From DATLLN01 sp963797175 (GTDB taxonomy: Bacteria > Actinomycetota > Thermoleophilia > Gaiellales > JAICJC01): a DNA stretch of 64,000 bases. The translations under genes and the position numbers were made by a program. Positions 26,561-35,526 of this stretch are shown here, piece after piece; the stretch's first letter is position 1; every line of letters starts with the position of its first letter. The notes beneath the pieces were generated by a model. The model was not told the DNA's origin and ran no database searches. It worked only from the letters and a program-made list of their open reading frames with translations. Where the stretch lies: positions 1,302,001 through 1,366,000 of the forward strand of contig CAWCOL010000009.1 of NCBI GenBank assembly GCA_963797175.1, written 5' to 3'.

Positions 26561-26585
26561 TCTGAGATTTCACCTCGTCTAAACT
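26557..26585 (+). promoter_or_regulatory. mntR promoter, probably giving a leaderless message
   Basis: TTGATC (26557-26562), a 17-base spacer and TAAACT (26580-26585) form a good sigma-70-type promoter. The expected transcription start is at or within two bases of the GTG at 26594, so the message is probably leaderless. AAAC-TGT-GTTT (26581-26591) is a short palindrome over the start site and could be the regulator's own operator. Confidence 0.6.
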
Positions 26586-26593
26586 GTGTTTCC

Positions 26594-27253
26594 GTGGACT
26601 CCTCGGAGACAGTGCAGGACTACGTGAAGCAGATCTACCTGCTCCAGGACGGCGACGGGCGGGCGACCACGTCTGCACTGGCCGACCGGATGGGCGTGTC
26701 GGCCGCCTCGGCAACCGCGATGTTCAAGCGGCTGGACGAACTGGGGTTGGTCGAGCACGTGCCCTACCGCGGGGCCGTCCTCACGCCGGCAGGCGAGCAG
26801 ATCGCGATGGAGATCGTGCGCCACCACCGGCTGCTGGAGCTGTACCTGACCGAGGCGCTGGGGCTGCCCTGGGACAAGGTGCACCGCGAGGCCGAGGTGC
26901 TCGAGCACGTGCTCTCCGACGAGCTCGAGGCCAGCATCGACGCCGCGCTCGGCTTTCCCGACACCGATCCCCACGGCGACCCGATCCCGACGGCCGACCT
27001 GAAGCTGCCCGACCGCCACCACACGGCGCTGGCCGACCTCGAACAGGGGCAGAGCGGCACCGTGCGGCGGGTGCCCGACGGCGATCCGGAGCTGCTCACC
27101 TACCTGGCGAGCATGGGGCTGGTGCCGCGGGCCTCGTTCGTCGTGGCCGCCAAGGCGCCCTTCCGGGGCCCGATCACGCTCGAGGTGGACGGGGCGACGC
27201 ACGCGCTCGGGGTCGAGGTCGCCGAGCGCATCGGCGTGGAGCCGGCCGCGTGA
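26594..27253 (+). CDS. mntR: metal-dependent DtxR/MntR-family repressor
   Basis: The 219-residue regulator has an N-terminal winged helix (LADRMGVSAASATAMFKRLDELGLV), a dimerisation helix with metal ligands (EIVRHHRLLELYL and EAEVLEHVLSDELE), and a C-terminal SH3-like FeoA domain from about 150. The HHR and ExxLEH ligands fit the DtxR/MntR superfamily. It overlaps mntH by four bases, so it probably represses manganese (or iron) uptake including its own operon. Manganese over iron is inferred from the partner gene. Confidence 0.9.
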   Translation: MDSSETVQDYVKQIYLLQDGDGRATTSALADRMGVSAASATAMFKRLDELGLVEHVPYRGAVLTPAGEQIAMEIVRHHRLLELYLTEALGLPWDKVHREAEVLEHVLSDELEASIDAALGFPDTDPHGDPIPTADLKLPDRHHTALADLEQGQSGTVRRVPDGDPELLTYLASMGLVPRASFVVAAKAPFRGPITLEVDGATHALGVEVAERIGVEPAA

Positions 27254-28518
27254 CGCCGCAGAGCGTGCAGGCAGCCGTCGCCCAGGGCGGGGCGGAGCGG
27301 CTGCGCAGCCCTCGCGCCCGGATCCGCCGCGTGCTGCCCTTCATCGGGCCCGCGTTCGTCGCCAGCGTGGCCTACATGGACCCCGGCAACTTCGCCACGA
27401 ACGTCCAGGCCGGCGCCGACTTCGGCTACATGCTGCTGTGGGTGCTGCTGGTCTCGAACCTGATGGCGATCCTGATCCAGTCGCTCTCGGCGAAGCTCGG
27501 CATCGCTGCGGAAATGACATTGCCGCAGGCGATTCGGGCCCACACCGGCCGGCGGACGAACTTCGGCCTGTGGGTCGCCGCCGAGGCCGCGGCGATGGCC
27601 ACCGACCTGGCCGAGTTCCTGGGCGCAGCGGTCGGCATGCAGCTGCTGTTCGGGCTCGGGCTGTTCGAGTCGGCGCTGATCACCGCCGTCCTCTCGTTCG
27701 GCATCCTGGCGATGGAGCGCCGCGGCCACACCAGGCTGGAGGCCCTGATCATGGTGTTCGTGGCGGTGATCGGGGCCTGCTTCCTGGTCGAGATCTTCAC
27801 CTCGCGGCCCGACCCGGCCGGGATCCTGAAGGGCATGTTCGTGCCGCACCTGCCCGCCGAGGCGGTGTACGTGGCCGTCGGGATGGTCGGCGCAACCGTG
27901 ATGCCGCACGTCGTCTACCTGCACTCGGGGCTGGTCCAGCACCGCGCGCGCATCCTCAACCACGGCAGCAAGCACGAGCACTTCCGCCGCGAACTGGTGG
28001 ACATCGCGCTGGCGATGAACGGTGCCTGGCTGATCAACTCCTCGATGGTGATCATGGCCTCCGCGGTGTTCTTCGCCGGCGGCGTGCCGATCTCGGGCCT
28101 GGAGGACGCCCAGGCGACGCTGAAGCCGCTGCTCGGCAACCTGGCGGCCTCCGCGTTCGGCATCGCGCTGCTCGCATCCGGCCTCTCGTCGTCGGCCGTC
28201 GGCACGATGGCGGGGCAGATGATCGTGGACGGCTTCATGCAGTGGAAGGTCTCGGTCTTCCTGCGCCGGCTGATCACGATGATCCCGGCGCTGATCATCA
28301 TCGCGCTGGGCACCAACACGCTCTCGACCCTGGTCGCCAGCCAGGTGGTGCTCTCGCTGGTGCTGCCGTTCGCCGTGGTGCCGCTGGTGTGGCTGACGTC
28401 CCGGCGCGACGTGATGGGCGATCTCGTCAACAGCAGGCTGATCAAGACGCTCGCGGTGACGGTCGCCGTCGCGGTGATCGCGATGAACGTCGTCCTGCTC
28501 TGGGTGACGTTCGTCTAG
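27250..28518 (+). CDS. mntH: Nramp-family divalent metal transporter
   Basis: Proton-coupled import of Mn2+/Fe2+ across the cytoplasmic membrane. The 422-residue protein has about eleven membrane helices, the first-helix metal motif YMDPGNFATN (about 38-47) and the sixth-helix motif ATVMPHVVYLHS (about 216-227), the hallmarks of functional Nramp transporters. The GTG start overlaps the mntR stop. It is the last reading frame before the zone of frame interruptions begins. Confidence 0.95.
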   Translation: MTPQSVQAAVAQGGAERLRSPRARIRRVLPFIGPAFVASVAYMDPGNFATNVQAGADFGYMLLWVLLVSNLMAILIQSLSAKLGIAAEMTLPQAIRAHTGRRTNFGLWVAAEAAAMATDLAEFLGAAVGMQLLFGLGLFESALITAVLSFGILAMERRGHTRLEALIMVFVAVIGACFLVEIFTSRPDPAGILKGMFVPHLPAEAVYVAVGMVGATVMPHVVYLHSGLVQHRARILNHGSKHEHFRRELVDIALAMNGAWLINSSMVIMASAVFFAGGVPISGLEDAQATLKPLLGNLAASAFGIALLASGLSSSAVGTMAGQMIVDGFMQWKVSVFLRRLITMIPALIIIALGTNTLSTLVASQVVLSLVLPFAVVPLVWLTSRRDVMGDLVNSRLIKTLAVTVAVAVIAMNVVLLWVTFV

Positions 28519-28521
28519 AGC

Positions 28522-28879
28522 TCAGCGCGTGGAGGAGTGGCCGAAGAACCACCGCTCCAGGGGGCCGCGCAGCTCGTCCTCGCTGAACCGGTCGACCGTC
28601 TGCTCGATGGCGTCGCCCGCCGCGATCTCCAGCTCGCTGTCCAGCGCCTCGTTGGCGGCCTCCACCGCATCGCCCATCTCGAAGCCGTCGAACACGTAGT
28701 CGTCCGGGTGCACCTGCGCCGTCCGCGCGCTCCTCCAGCGAGACCGCCCGGCCCACCGCCCAGACGGCGCCCGCGCGGCGCTCGATCCAGATCGTGACGT
28801 TCTCCTCACCGCCGTCGTCCGCGAGCCCTCGAATGCGCCGCTGGGCGAACCAGTCGGCGTGATGTCCGTTCTGCTGCAT
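28522..28879 (-). CDS. small acidic protein of unknown function, frame interrupted
   Basis: A strong GGAGGT ribosome-binding site precedes the ATG at 28879. Reading starts QQNGHHADWFAQRRIRG and continues to VSLEERAD near 28730. The sensible continuation, QVHPDDYVFDGFEMGDAVEA, is in the +1 frame and ends FGHSSTR. The span is 119 codons plus one base. The reconstructed protein (about 118 residues) has a short beta-rich N-terminal half and an acidic helical C-terminal half (AIEQTVDRFSEDEL). No family was recognised. It is divergent from the acyl-CoA dehydrogenase gene. Confidence 0.6.
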
Positions 28880-28914
28880 CGGTGACCTCCTGTGGCCTGC
28901 CTATCATCGTTCAT

Positions 28915-30022
28915 ATGAGCAGCCCCGTCGAGGACGCCCGCAGAATCGTGCGCGAGACGATCGCGCCCCGCGTGCGCGAGTGGGAGACGAGCGCCGCCTA
29001 TCCACGGGCCGAGGTGGCCGGATCGGGACTGACCGGGCTGTTCGCGCCGGCCGCGCGGGGCGGGCTCGGGCTGGGCTTCCCGGAGGGGATGGAGGTGTTC
29101 GAGGAGCTGGGCCGCGGGGACGCCGCGCTCGCCTTCTCGCTCTCGATGCACAACGCCGTCGCCGCCGCGGTGGCGGGCGCGGCGCCGCCGGCCGTCGCCG
29201 ACCGCTGGGCGGAGCCGCTGGCCCGGGGGCAGGCACTGGGCGGCTTCTCGCTGACCGAGCCGCAGGCCGGATCCGACGCGACCGCGATCACGACGCTGGC
29301 ACGGGAGACCGCGGAGGGCTGGCGCGTCTGCGGCCGCAAGGCGTGGGTGTCGCTGGCCGGCGAGGCCGACCTCTTCCTGGTGGTCTGCAAGACCTCGCCG
29401 GAGCCGGGCCACCGGGACATGGCGATCGTCGCCGTCGACGGGCCGCGCAGCGGGCGTCAGCTTCCCCCGCATCTACGACAAGGCGTGCGCCGCGTTCCTG
29501 CCGATCGGCGAGATGCTGCTCGAGGACGCCCCGGCTGACCTGGTCGTCCCGGCGGGCGAGGGGATGCGCGCCGCGCTGGGCGCGATCGACGTCGCCCGCT
29601 GCGACATCGCCGCGATCGCCTGCGGCCTGCACGCGGAGGCGCTCGACCTGGCGCTGGCCGCGACCCGCGACCGGGCGGTGTTCGGCGGGCGGGTGCTCGA
29701 CCTGCAGGGCGTGCAGTGGCAGCTGGCCGACGTCGCCACCGACCTGGAGGCATCGCGCCTGCTGGTGGGCCGGGCCGCCGCCGCGCTGGGCACGCCCGCC
29801 GGACCGGTCGCAGTGGCGCACGCCAAGCGGTTCTGCCCCGACGCCGCGCTGCGCGCCGCGATCGCCGCCAGCGAGCTGCTGGGCGCCTACGGCTGGCTCA
29901 ACGACGGGCCGCTGCCGCGCTTCATCGCGCTGGCCAAGATGCTCCAGGTGGTGGACGGCACCGCCGAGATCCAGCGGGTCGTCATCGCCCGCGACCTGGT
30001 GCGGCGCGCCGAGCGGCTCTAG
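28915..30022 (+). CDS. acyl-CoA dehydrogenase family protein, frame interrupted
   Basis: FAD-dependent alpha,beta-dehydrogenation of an acyl-CoA. The N-terminal half has GGFSLTEPQAGSDATA, the FAD/substrate motif near 115, and CGRKAWVSLAGEAD. At about 29450 (AGC GGG CGT) the frame changes by +1, after which GVSFPRIYDKAC and the C-terminal helices follow, ending VVDGTAEIQRVVIARDLV. The position that is the catalytic Glu in medium-chain enzymes (YEG) is Asp here (VDG). The span is 369 codons plus one base. Either a sequence error or a pseudogene; both halves are well conserved. Confidence 0.8.
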
Positions 30023-30023
30023 C

Positions 30024-30548
30024 TTACGACGTGTCCGAGAAGTCGTCCGGGCTGACGTCCTCGAGGAACTGCCGGAACTCGTCCACCAGGTCGTCCTGCT
30101 CCTCCGGGCCGCCGTCACCGAACTCGATCGCCGACTCGGCGATCACGTCGTCGGCGACGAAGATCGGCGCGTCGGTGCGGACGGCCAGGGCGAGTGCGTC
30201 GGACGGCCGCGAGTCGATCTCGATCTCCGAGCCGTTCGCCTGGATCGTGATGATCGCGTAGAACGTGTTCTCGCGCAGCTCGGTGACCGAGATCTTGGCC
30301 ACGGTCGCGTTCAGCTCGCCGAGCATGTCGCTGACCAGGTCGTGCGTCATCGGCCGCGGCGTGGGCGAGCCCTGCAGCTTCATCAGGATGGCCGCGGCCT
30401 CGGGGTGGCCGATCCAGATGGGCAGAAAGCGGTTGCCCTCCATGGTCTTGAGCAGCACGATTGGCTGCTTGCCCACCATGTCGAAGGAGACCCCGTAGAT
30501 CGTCACCTGCTGCACGCTGGGACCGATGATAGCGATTGGCTCGGGCAC
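30024..30548 (-). CDS. bifunctional nuclease-family protein (DUF151)
   Basis: The 174-residue product contains the BFN domain: VLLKTMEGNRFLPIWIGHPEAAAI near 30-53, PRPMTHDLVSDML near 65 and IDSRPSDALALAVRTDAPIFVADDV near 110-135. It ends in an acidic tail (EEQDDLVDEFRQFLEDVSPDDF), common in actinobacterial members. DUF151 proteins have DNase and RNase activity in the few cases tested. Intact. Its stop nearly abuts the acyl-CoA dehydrogenase stop. Confidence 0.9.
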   Translation of the reverse strand: MPEPIAIIGPSVQQVTIYGVSFDMVGKQPIVLLKTMEGNRFLPIWIGHPEAAAILMKLQGSPTPRPMTHDLVSDMLGELNATVAKISVTELRENTFYAIITIQANGSEIEIDSRPSDALALAVRTDAPIFVADDVIAESAIEFGDGGPEEQDDLVDEFRQFLEDVSPDDFSDTS

Positions 30549-30557
30549 GTCTGGGAG

Positions 30558-30631
<74 letters not shown>

Positions 30632-30648
30632 GCAGGGCGGGCAGGATA

Positions 30649-31525
30649 TCAGTCAGCCCAGCTCACGCGCTCCGCGCGGAGCTGGTCGACGATGCGTCCC
30701 AACTCGGCCGCGCTCTCGAACGCGATCTCCACCTTGCCGCCCCGCGCCGAGGGCTTGACGGCGGCCTTCAGGTGCATCGACTGCCATGCCGCGTCCACCG
30801 CCAGGTTCGACAGCTCGTCGTCGATCCAGCCGGCGATCGACGCCGTCGCCCGCGGCGGTGTCCGCCGGGTGGCGTGCTTGCGCGCGGCCTCCTCGGTCTC
30901 GCGCACCGAGAGGCCCCGGCGGGCGGCGCGGCGCGCCAGCGCCAGCCGCTCGTCCTGGCCGCCCACCGCCAGCACGGCGCGGCCGTGGCCCTCGCTCAGG
31001 CGGCCGTCTTCGATCATCTCCAGCACCTTGTCGGGCAGCTCCAGCAGCCGCATCGTGTTCGCGACCGCCGGCCGGCTCTTGCCGACCCGGCGGGCGATCT
31101 CGGTCTGCGTCAGGTCGAGCTCGTCGGACAGCACGGCGAAGGCGCGCGCCTCCTCGACCGCGTTCAGGTCCTCGCGGGCGACGTTCTCGGCCAGCGCCAG
31201 GATCAGCGAGTCGCGGTCGTCCACCGGGCGCACCAGCGCCGGGATCGTGCGCAGCCCGGCCAGCTTGGCGGCGCGCCAGCGGCGCTCGCCGGCGACGATC
31301 TCGTAGCCCTCACCGGCATCGCGGACGATGATCGGCTGGACGACGCCGTCCTCCTTGATCGACTCCGACAGCGTCGCGATCGCCTCGTCCGCGAACGTCC
31401 GCCGCGGCTGGCGCGGGTTCGGCCGCACCTGCGACAGCTCGAGCTCCATCATCGAGACCTGGCCCGGCGGGGAACTCGGCCACGAGCGCGGCCAGGCCGC
31501 GTCCCAGTCCCCGACTCTTAGCCAC
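30649..31525 (-). CDS. parB: chromosome partitioning protein ParB, frame interrupted
   Basis: CTP-dependent DNA clamp that loads at parS sites and spreads to organise origin segregation. The GTG at 31525 gives the standard AKSRGLGRGLAALV start. At about 31464 (GGG CCA GGT) the frame moves +1 into QVSMMELELSQVRPNPRQPRR. After that the CTP-binding motif GERRWRAAKLAG, the HTH (TQTEIARRVGKSRPAVANTMR) and LSEGHGRAVL are intact. The span is 292 codons plus one base. Overlaps the parA stop. An essential-type gene with a single +1 break. Confidence 0.9.
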
Positions 31526-32271
31526 GTTCAACAACCTCCAACGCCACCCGATAGTACGCGTCAGCCCCCGCGCTGCGCGCATCGTACCGCGTGATCGGCA
31601 AGCCGTGGCTGGGTGCCTCGGCCAGGCGGATGCTGCGAGGCACGACGGTGTCGAAGACGACGGTGCCGAAGTGCTCGCGCACCTCGCTGGCGACGTCGCT
31701 GGAGAGCCTGCGTGCGGCCATCGTACATCGTCAGCAGCACGCCGGTCAGACCCAGCTTGGGGTTGAGCCGGGTGCGCACCAGCTCGACGCTCTGCAGCAG
31801 CTGGGCCAGCCCCTCCAGCGCGTAGTACTCGCACTGCACGGGGACGATCAGCCGGTTGGCCGCCGACAGCGCGTTGACGGTGAGCAGGCCGAGCGACGGC
31901 GGGCAGTCCACGAACACGTACGGATAGCGGTCGCCGGTGCCGGCGAGCAGGTCGCGGAGCAGCGTGTCGCCCTGCTGGAGCTCCACCTGGGCGGCGGCGA
32001 GGTCGGGGTGCGAGGGCGCCAGGAAGAGGTTCTCGACCGGCGTCTTCACCACCACCTCCTCCAGCGACCTGCCGTGCAGCAGGTCGTAGGTGCTGGCCTC
32101 GAGCTCCTCCGGCCGGAAGCCCAGCCCGGTGGTGGCGTTCGCCTGCGGGTCGAGGTCGATCAGCAGCACGGGCGTGCCGGCCTCCGCGACGCAGGCGGCC
32201 ATGTTGATGGCGGTGGTGGTCTTGCCCACCCCGCCCTTCTGATTCGCCAGCGCGTACACCCGCGGTGTCAC
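31518..32271 (-). CDS. parA: chromosome partitioning ATPase ParA (Soj), frame interrupted
   Basis: Deviant Walker ATPase that moves ParB-bound origins. The GTG at 32271 gives TPRVYALANQKGGVGKTTTA with the KGGVGKT loop, then LLIDLDPQANATTGLG. The frame is open to LTMYDGRT near 31720 and continues in +1 as RLSSDVASEVREHFG through to VALEVVERG. The join restores the family text (YDxRTRLS). The span is 251 codons plus one base. Start overlaps the rsmG stop as GTGA. Confidence 0.92.
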
Positions 32272-32915
32272 GGCTTCGATGGTAGCGAGCGCAGCGGACG
32301 CTTCCGGGCCATCCCGGGCCGCCGCGGGAACCCCTCCGGGGTCGGTTCGCGCTTCTCCACCACCACCAGACGGCGCTCGCCGGCGGTGGGCCTGACGTCC
32401 GCGACGTCGCCGCCCAGCGTCACGGCCGCCGGTGCCAGCTCGGCGGCGTCGACGGCGCCGGTCCAGAGGATCAGGCGGCCGCCCGGGCGCACCAGCGGCA
32501 GGCACAGCTCGACGGCCGCCGGCGGCGGCGCCAGCGCGCGGGCGACCGCCAGCGGGAAGCGGTCACGGCCCTGGCCGCGCCCGTACTCCTCGGAGCGGGC
32601 GTGGACGACCTCGCCGGGGAGGCCGGTTTCTGCCAGCACGCGCTGCAGGAAGGCAGCTTTCGGACGGCTGGACTCGACCAGCACGGCGCTGCAGCCCAGC
32701 GCGAGGGCGAGCGGCACGCCGGGCGACCCGCCGCCGGAGCCGACATCCACCAGCTCGGCGACGCTGCCCGGCTCGATCAGCGGCAGCGCGGTCAGCGCGT
32801 CCTCGACGTGCAGCCGCCACAGCTCCTGCGGATCGCGGGACGCCGTGACCGAGAGCTCGGCGCCCGCCAGCAGCTCGCAGAACCGCCGCAGCGCCGCCTC
32901 CCGGGGGTGTTTCAC
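32268..32915 (-). CDS. rsmG: 16S rRNA (guanine527-N7)-methyltransferase
   Basis: Methylates G527 of 16S rRNA. The 215-residue product has LWRLHVEDALTALPLI near 32, the SAM motif LVDVGSGGGSPGVPLAL near 55, and VARALAPPPAAVELCLPLVRPGG near 122. The GTG at 32915 (KHPREAALRR) lies three bases after the jag stop and inside a parS-like sequence. Intact, unlike its neighbours parA and jag. Confidence 0.92.
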   Translation of the reverse strand: MKHPREAALRRFCELLAGAELSVTASRDPQELWRLHVEDALTALPLIEPGSVAELVDVGSGGGSPGVPLALALGCSAVLVESSRPKAAFLQRVLAETGLPGEVVHARSEEYGRGQGRDRFPLAVARALAPPPAAVELCLPLVRPGGRLILWTGAVDAAELAPAAVTLGGDVADVRPTAGERRLVVVEKREPTPEGFPRRPGMARKRPLRSLPSKP

Positions 32916-32923
32916 GTGTTACA
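32908..32923. promoter_or_regulatory. parS-like ParB-loading site
   Basis: TGTTTCACGTGTTACA matches the parS consensus TGTTTCACGTGAAACA at 14 of 16 positions, with the central TTTCACGTG intact. It lies across the jag stop and rsmG start, about 1.4 kb from parB and 2.6 kb from dnaA, where ParB-loading sites are usually found. No second match was seen in the window. Confidence 0.65.
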
Positions 32924-33659
32924 CCTCGTCGGCAGAGGCCGCGTCGGCGAGTGCCACGACGACGTGCCGGTTCGGCTCGAGGCCCTCGCTCGCCGTCGTC
33001 AGCCCGCTCCAGCGCCTGCACCTTGGTGTGCACGATCTTGCGCTCGGTCGAGGTCATCGGCTCCAGCGCGACCGGCTGCCCGGTGCGGCGCACCTCGGCG
33101 GCGGCGCGGGCGGCCACCTCGGCCAGCGTGCGCTCCCGGCGCTTGCGGTACCCCTGAGCGTCGACGATCGCCTCGACCTCGCGCAGCCCGCGGCGGTAGA
33201 GGGTCGCGTTGACCAGGTACTGGACGGCGTCGATCGTCTGGCCGTGCTTGCCGATCAGCAGCCCCAGCTCGGGGCCGTGCACCGTGGCCAGCACCTGCTC
33301 GTCGGTCTCGCGGACGTCCACGTCGGCGTCCATGCCCAGCCCGTCCACCACGTGGACGAGCAGGTCGCGCACGGCCGCCGCGGCCTCGCTCTCGTCCTCG
33401 GGCGGCCCGTTGCGGCCGGCGCGGGCGCGCGCCCCGCGGCCGCGGCCGGCACCTCGAGCAGCGTGGCCAGCACGCGGGCCGGCTCGTACCCGATCCCGAG
33501 CAGGCCGCGCTCGCCCTCGGCCAGCACCACGAAGTCCACCTGCGAGCGGTCGAGCCCGGGATGCCGCCGCTCCAGCTCGTGCAGCGCGGCCCAGCGGGCC
33601 TCGCCCACCGTCTCGCCGGTGGACTCGACCTGCACCCGGCCCTCGTCGGCGGTGCTCAC
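32919..33659 (-). CDS. jag: KH/R3H RNA-binding protein Jag (KhpB), frame interrupted
   Basis: RNA-binding protein of the yidC locus. The Jag-N domain is readable from the GTG at 33659 (STADEGRVQVESTGETVGEA... to ARVLATLLEVPA). After a GC-rich linker (33420-33455) the frame has moved by two, equal to two +1 steps or one lost base. The KH domain follows (LGLLIGKHGQTIDAVQYLVN), then the R3H motif STERKIVHTKVQALER. A further +1 step near 33010 gives TASEGLEPNRHVVVALAD and the stop. The whole span is exactly 247 codons, consistent with three +1 steps. GTG overlaps the yidC stop. Confidence 0.85.
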
Positions 33660-34450
33660 CGCTTTCGCTTCCGCTGTTGCGGCTTGGGCCGGGGCTGCCG
33701 CTCCTGCTTCGGCGGGTTGCGCGACGTGCGCGGCTGCTTGGCAGCCAGCTCGGCCTTCTCCTTCTGCAGCGCGGCGAAGTGGTGCCCCATCGTCTGCTTG
33801 ACGATCCCCTGCTGGCCGATCGTCCACAGGTTGGTGGTGATCCAGTAGATGCCGACGCCGGCGGGGACGTTCAGGATGAACGGGATGAAGATCACCGACA
33901 TGCTGGCGAACAGGAACTTCTGCTGCCGGTCCTGCACGAACGAGAACAGCAGGGTCGAGCCCAGCATCGAGGCCGAGTAGAGGCCGACCATCGTCCACTT
34001 CTGCCACGTCGGCAGCTGGCTGGTCTTGACGAAGATGTCGTTGATGAAGAGGAACGACTTGTCGCCGGTGGCCTGGTCGGCGAAGTTGCGCAGCGTCTGG
34101 TAGAGGCCGATGAAGATCGGCATCTGCACGACCAGCGGCAGGCACGAGGCGAAGGGGTTGACGTTGTTCTCCTTGTAGAGCTCCATCAACTCCTTCTGCT
34201 GCTGTGCCTTCGACTCGCGGTCGCTCTTGCCCTTGTACCGGTTCTGGAGCGCCTTCACCTTGGGCTGGATGCGCTGCATCGCCGCCATCGAGCGCAGCTG
34301 CTTGACGGTCAGGGGCAGGATCGCGATCCGCACGGTGCACGTGAGCAGCACGATCGACCAGCCCCAGGAGACGCCGACGGTGTTGTGGTAGAACTTGAGG
34401 ATCGACTGCAGCACGGACTCGATCTGCTGCAGGACGATGAACAGCTCCAC
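33656..34450 (-). CDS. yidC: membrane protein insertase YidC
   Basis: Inserts and folds membrane proteins, alone or with SecYEG. The 264-residue product has the TM regions and the key arginine in the first long helix (LLTCTVRIAILPLTVKQLRSM), the cytoplasmic coiled coil (IQPKVKALQNRYKGKS), NPFASCLPLVVQMPIFIGLYQTLR and GIYWITTNLWTIGQQ, and ends in a long Lys/Arg/Gln-rich tail typical for ribosome contact. The GTG at 34450 overlaps the yidD stop by one base. Intact. Confidence 0.94.
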   Translation of the reverse strand: MELFIVLQQIESVLQSILKFYHNTVGVSWGWSIVLLTCTVRIAILPLTVKQLRSMAAMQRIQPKVKALQNRYKGKSDRESKAQQQKELMELYKENNVNPFASCLPLVVQMPIFIGLYQTLRNFADQATGDKSFLFINDIFVKTSQLPTWQKWTMVGLYSASMLGSTLLFSFVQDRQQKFLFASMSVIFIPFILNVPAGVGIYWITTNLWTIGQQGIVKQTMGHHFAALQKEKAELAAKQPRTSRNPPKQERQPRPKPQQRKRKR

Positions 34451-34708
34451 TACTGGGTCACCCCCTCGGGCACATCGACGTCCGGCACCGGGTCGTACCC
34501 GCCACGCGACCAGGGGTTGCAGCGGAGCAGCCGCCACGTCGCCAGGCCCAGGCCGCGGATCGACGCCGTGGCGGCGCACCGCCTGCTCGGCGTAGTGGGA
34601 GCAGCTCGGCTCGTACTTGCAGGTGCGGGGCGTGACCGACACCATCGTCTGGAACGGCACCAGCAGCAGCCGGGCGGCGCGCAGCACGACGATCACGGCG
34701 CTCCGCAT
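34450..34708 (-). CDS. yidD: membrane protein insertion efficiency factor YidD, frame interrupted
   Basis: Small protein of the rnpA-yidD-yidC locus. The ATG at 34708 overlaps the rnpA stop (TGATG). LLLVPFQTMVSVTPRTCKYEPSCSHYAEQAVRRHG, the HTCRF-like signature, runs to about 34568 (given here by position rather than as one motif). The +1 frame then continues SIRGLGLATWRLLRCNPWSRGGYDPVP and stops at 34450. The span is 86 codons plus one base. The join restores the family text closely. Confidence 0.9.
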
Positions 34709-35100
34709 CACCGCGACGCCTCCGCGGGGTGCGCCTGGGCGAGCAGGTCCGCCACCTGGCCGGTCAGCCAGTCCAGCCCCTGCGCCTCGAGCACCGGCGC
34801 GATGCCGCCGCGGGCGATGAAGACGTAGTCCGTCGCCGGGCGCAGCGCGTCACCGTTGCGATCAACGGCCTCGCGCAGGCGGCGCTTGACGGCGTTGCGC
34901 TCGACCGCGGAGCCGACCCGGCGGGGCACGGCGAACCCGACCCGGGGCACCGTCCCGCCCTCGGCCTGGCGCAGGCGCAGCGTCAGGTAGCGCCCGCCCA
35001 CGGATCGCCCGAGCGACGAGACGGCGTCGAACTCGGCGGCCCTGGTCAGCCGGCCACGCCGGACCGGCGACGCCGTCGCAGCCGAAGGTTCCTGGCTCAT
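34708..35100 (-). CDS. rnpA: ribonuclease P protein component
   Basis: Protein subunit of RNase P, which matures tRNA 5' ends. The 130-residue product has LTRAAEFDAV, VGFAVPRRVGSAVERNAVKRRLREAV (the RNR-type RNA-binding helix) and a final helix LDWLTGQVADLL. The N-terminus carries a 15-residue extension. Intact; overlaps yidD downstream and follows rpmH by 13 bases. Confidence 0.95.
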   Translation of the reverse strand: MSQEPSAATASPVRRGRLTRAAEFDAVSSLGRSVGGRYLTLRLRQAEGGTVPRVGFAVPRRVGSAVERNAVKRRLREAVDRNGDALRPATDYVFIARGGIAPVLEAQGLDWLTGQVADLLAQAHPAEASR

Positions 35101-35113
35101 TCGCCTCCTAGAT

Positions 35114-35248
35114 CTATGCGGAGAGCCGCTTGCGGCCCCTCGACCGCCGGCGCTTGAGCACTGCCCGACCTGCGCGGGTGCTCATGCGCTTGCGGAAGCC
35201 ATGGGTCTTGGCGCGCTTGCGGGTGTTCGGCTGATACGTGCGTTTCAT
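35114..35248 (-). CDS. rpmH: 50S ribosomal protein L34
   Basis: The 44-residue, highly basic product starts KRTYQPNTRKRAKTHGFRKR and ends RSRGRKRLSA. It has the conserved L34 core MKRTYQPNxRKRxxxHGFRxRM. The -10-like TATACT on the minus strand (35265-35260) is 11 bases upstream of the ATG. It shares this intergenic region with the divergent dnaA gene, the standard origin arrangement. Confidence 0.97.
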   Translation of the reverse strand: MKRTYQPNTRKRAKTHGFRKRMSTRAGRAVLKRRRSRGRKRLSA

Positions 35249-35526
35249 GGGCGGCGGTCAGTATAGAGCAGGCCCGCCCGGGACACGGCAGCCCGATTTC
35301 CTGTGGATAACAGGGAATCCCACGGGCCCTGGCCGGAGGAGGCAAAGGCCGTGGAAACGGCCATGTTCGGCGTGCCCGACGGCCGCCGCCGTGGCTATCC
35401 ACACCTGTGGACAATCCTGTGGAGTGATCGGCGAACTGCCTGCAAATAGTGCGAAATAGCCCCGTACCGTCCGGTAAAGGTTCGGTGTTGTCGCCGCCTC
35501 CGCCCCCGGGTTACACTCGCCGTTCG
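35249..35526. other. probable replication origin (oriC), rpmH-dnaA spacer
   Basis: This 278-base spacer holds one perfect DnaA box (TTATCCACA on the minus strand, 35302-35310) and two one-mismatch boxes (CTATCCACA at 35395-35403; TTGTCCACA on minus at 35406-35414), with a weaker TGTGGAGTG at 35418-35426. The stretch 35440-35475 is poorer in G+C than its surroundings and could be the unwinding element. Three boxes within about 110 bases, flanked by dnaA and rpmH, support an origin here. Confidence 0.75.
35488..35517 (+). promoter_or_regulatory. dnaA promoter, near-leaderless
   Basis: TTGTCG (35488-35493), an 18-base spacer and TACACT (35512-35517) form a good promoter. The predicted transcription start is within about three bases of the dnaA ATG at 35527, so the message would have essentially no leader. 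Confidence 0.55.

Noticed and set aside
26581..26591. AAACTGTGTTT as a proven MntR box
   Set aside because: The palindrome is short and unlike well-described MntR boxes; kept only as a possible operator in the promoter entry.
23706..26714. A 1002-codon open frame on the minus strand
   Set aside because: It lies antisense to nadC, nadA, mqnB and mqnD, all clearly coding, and its product is low-complexity Arg/Pro/Ala sequence, the usual shadow of GC-rich coding DNA.
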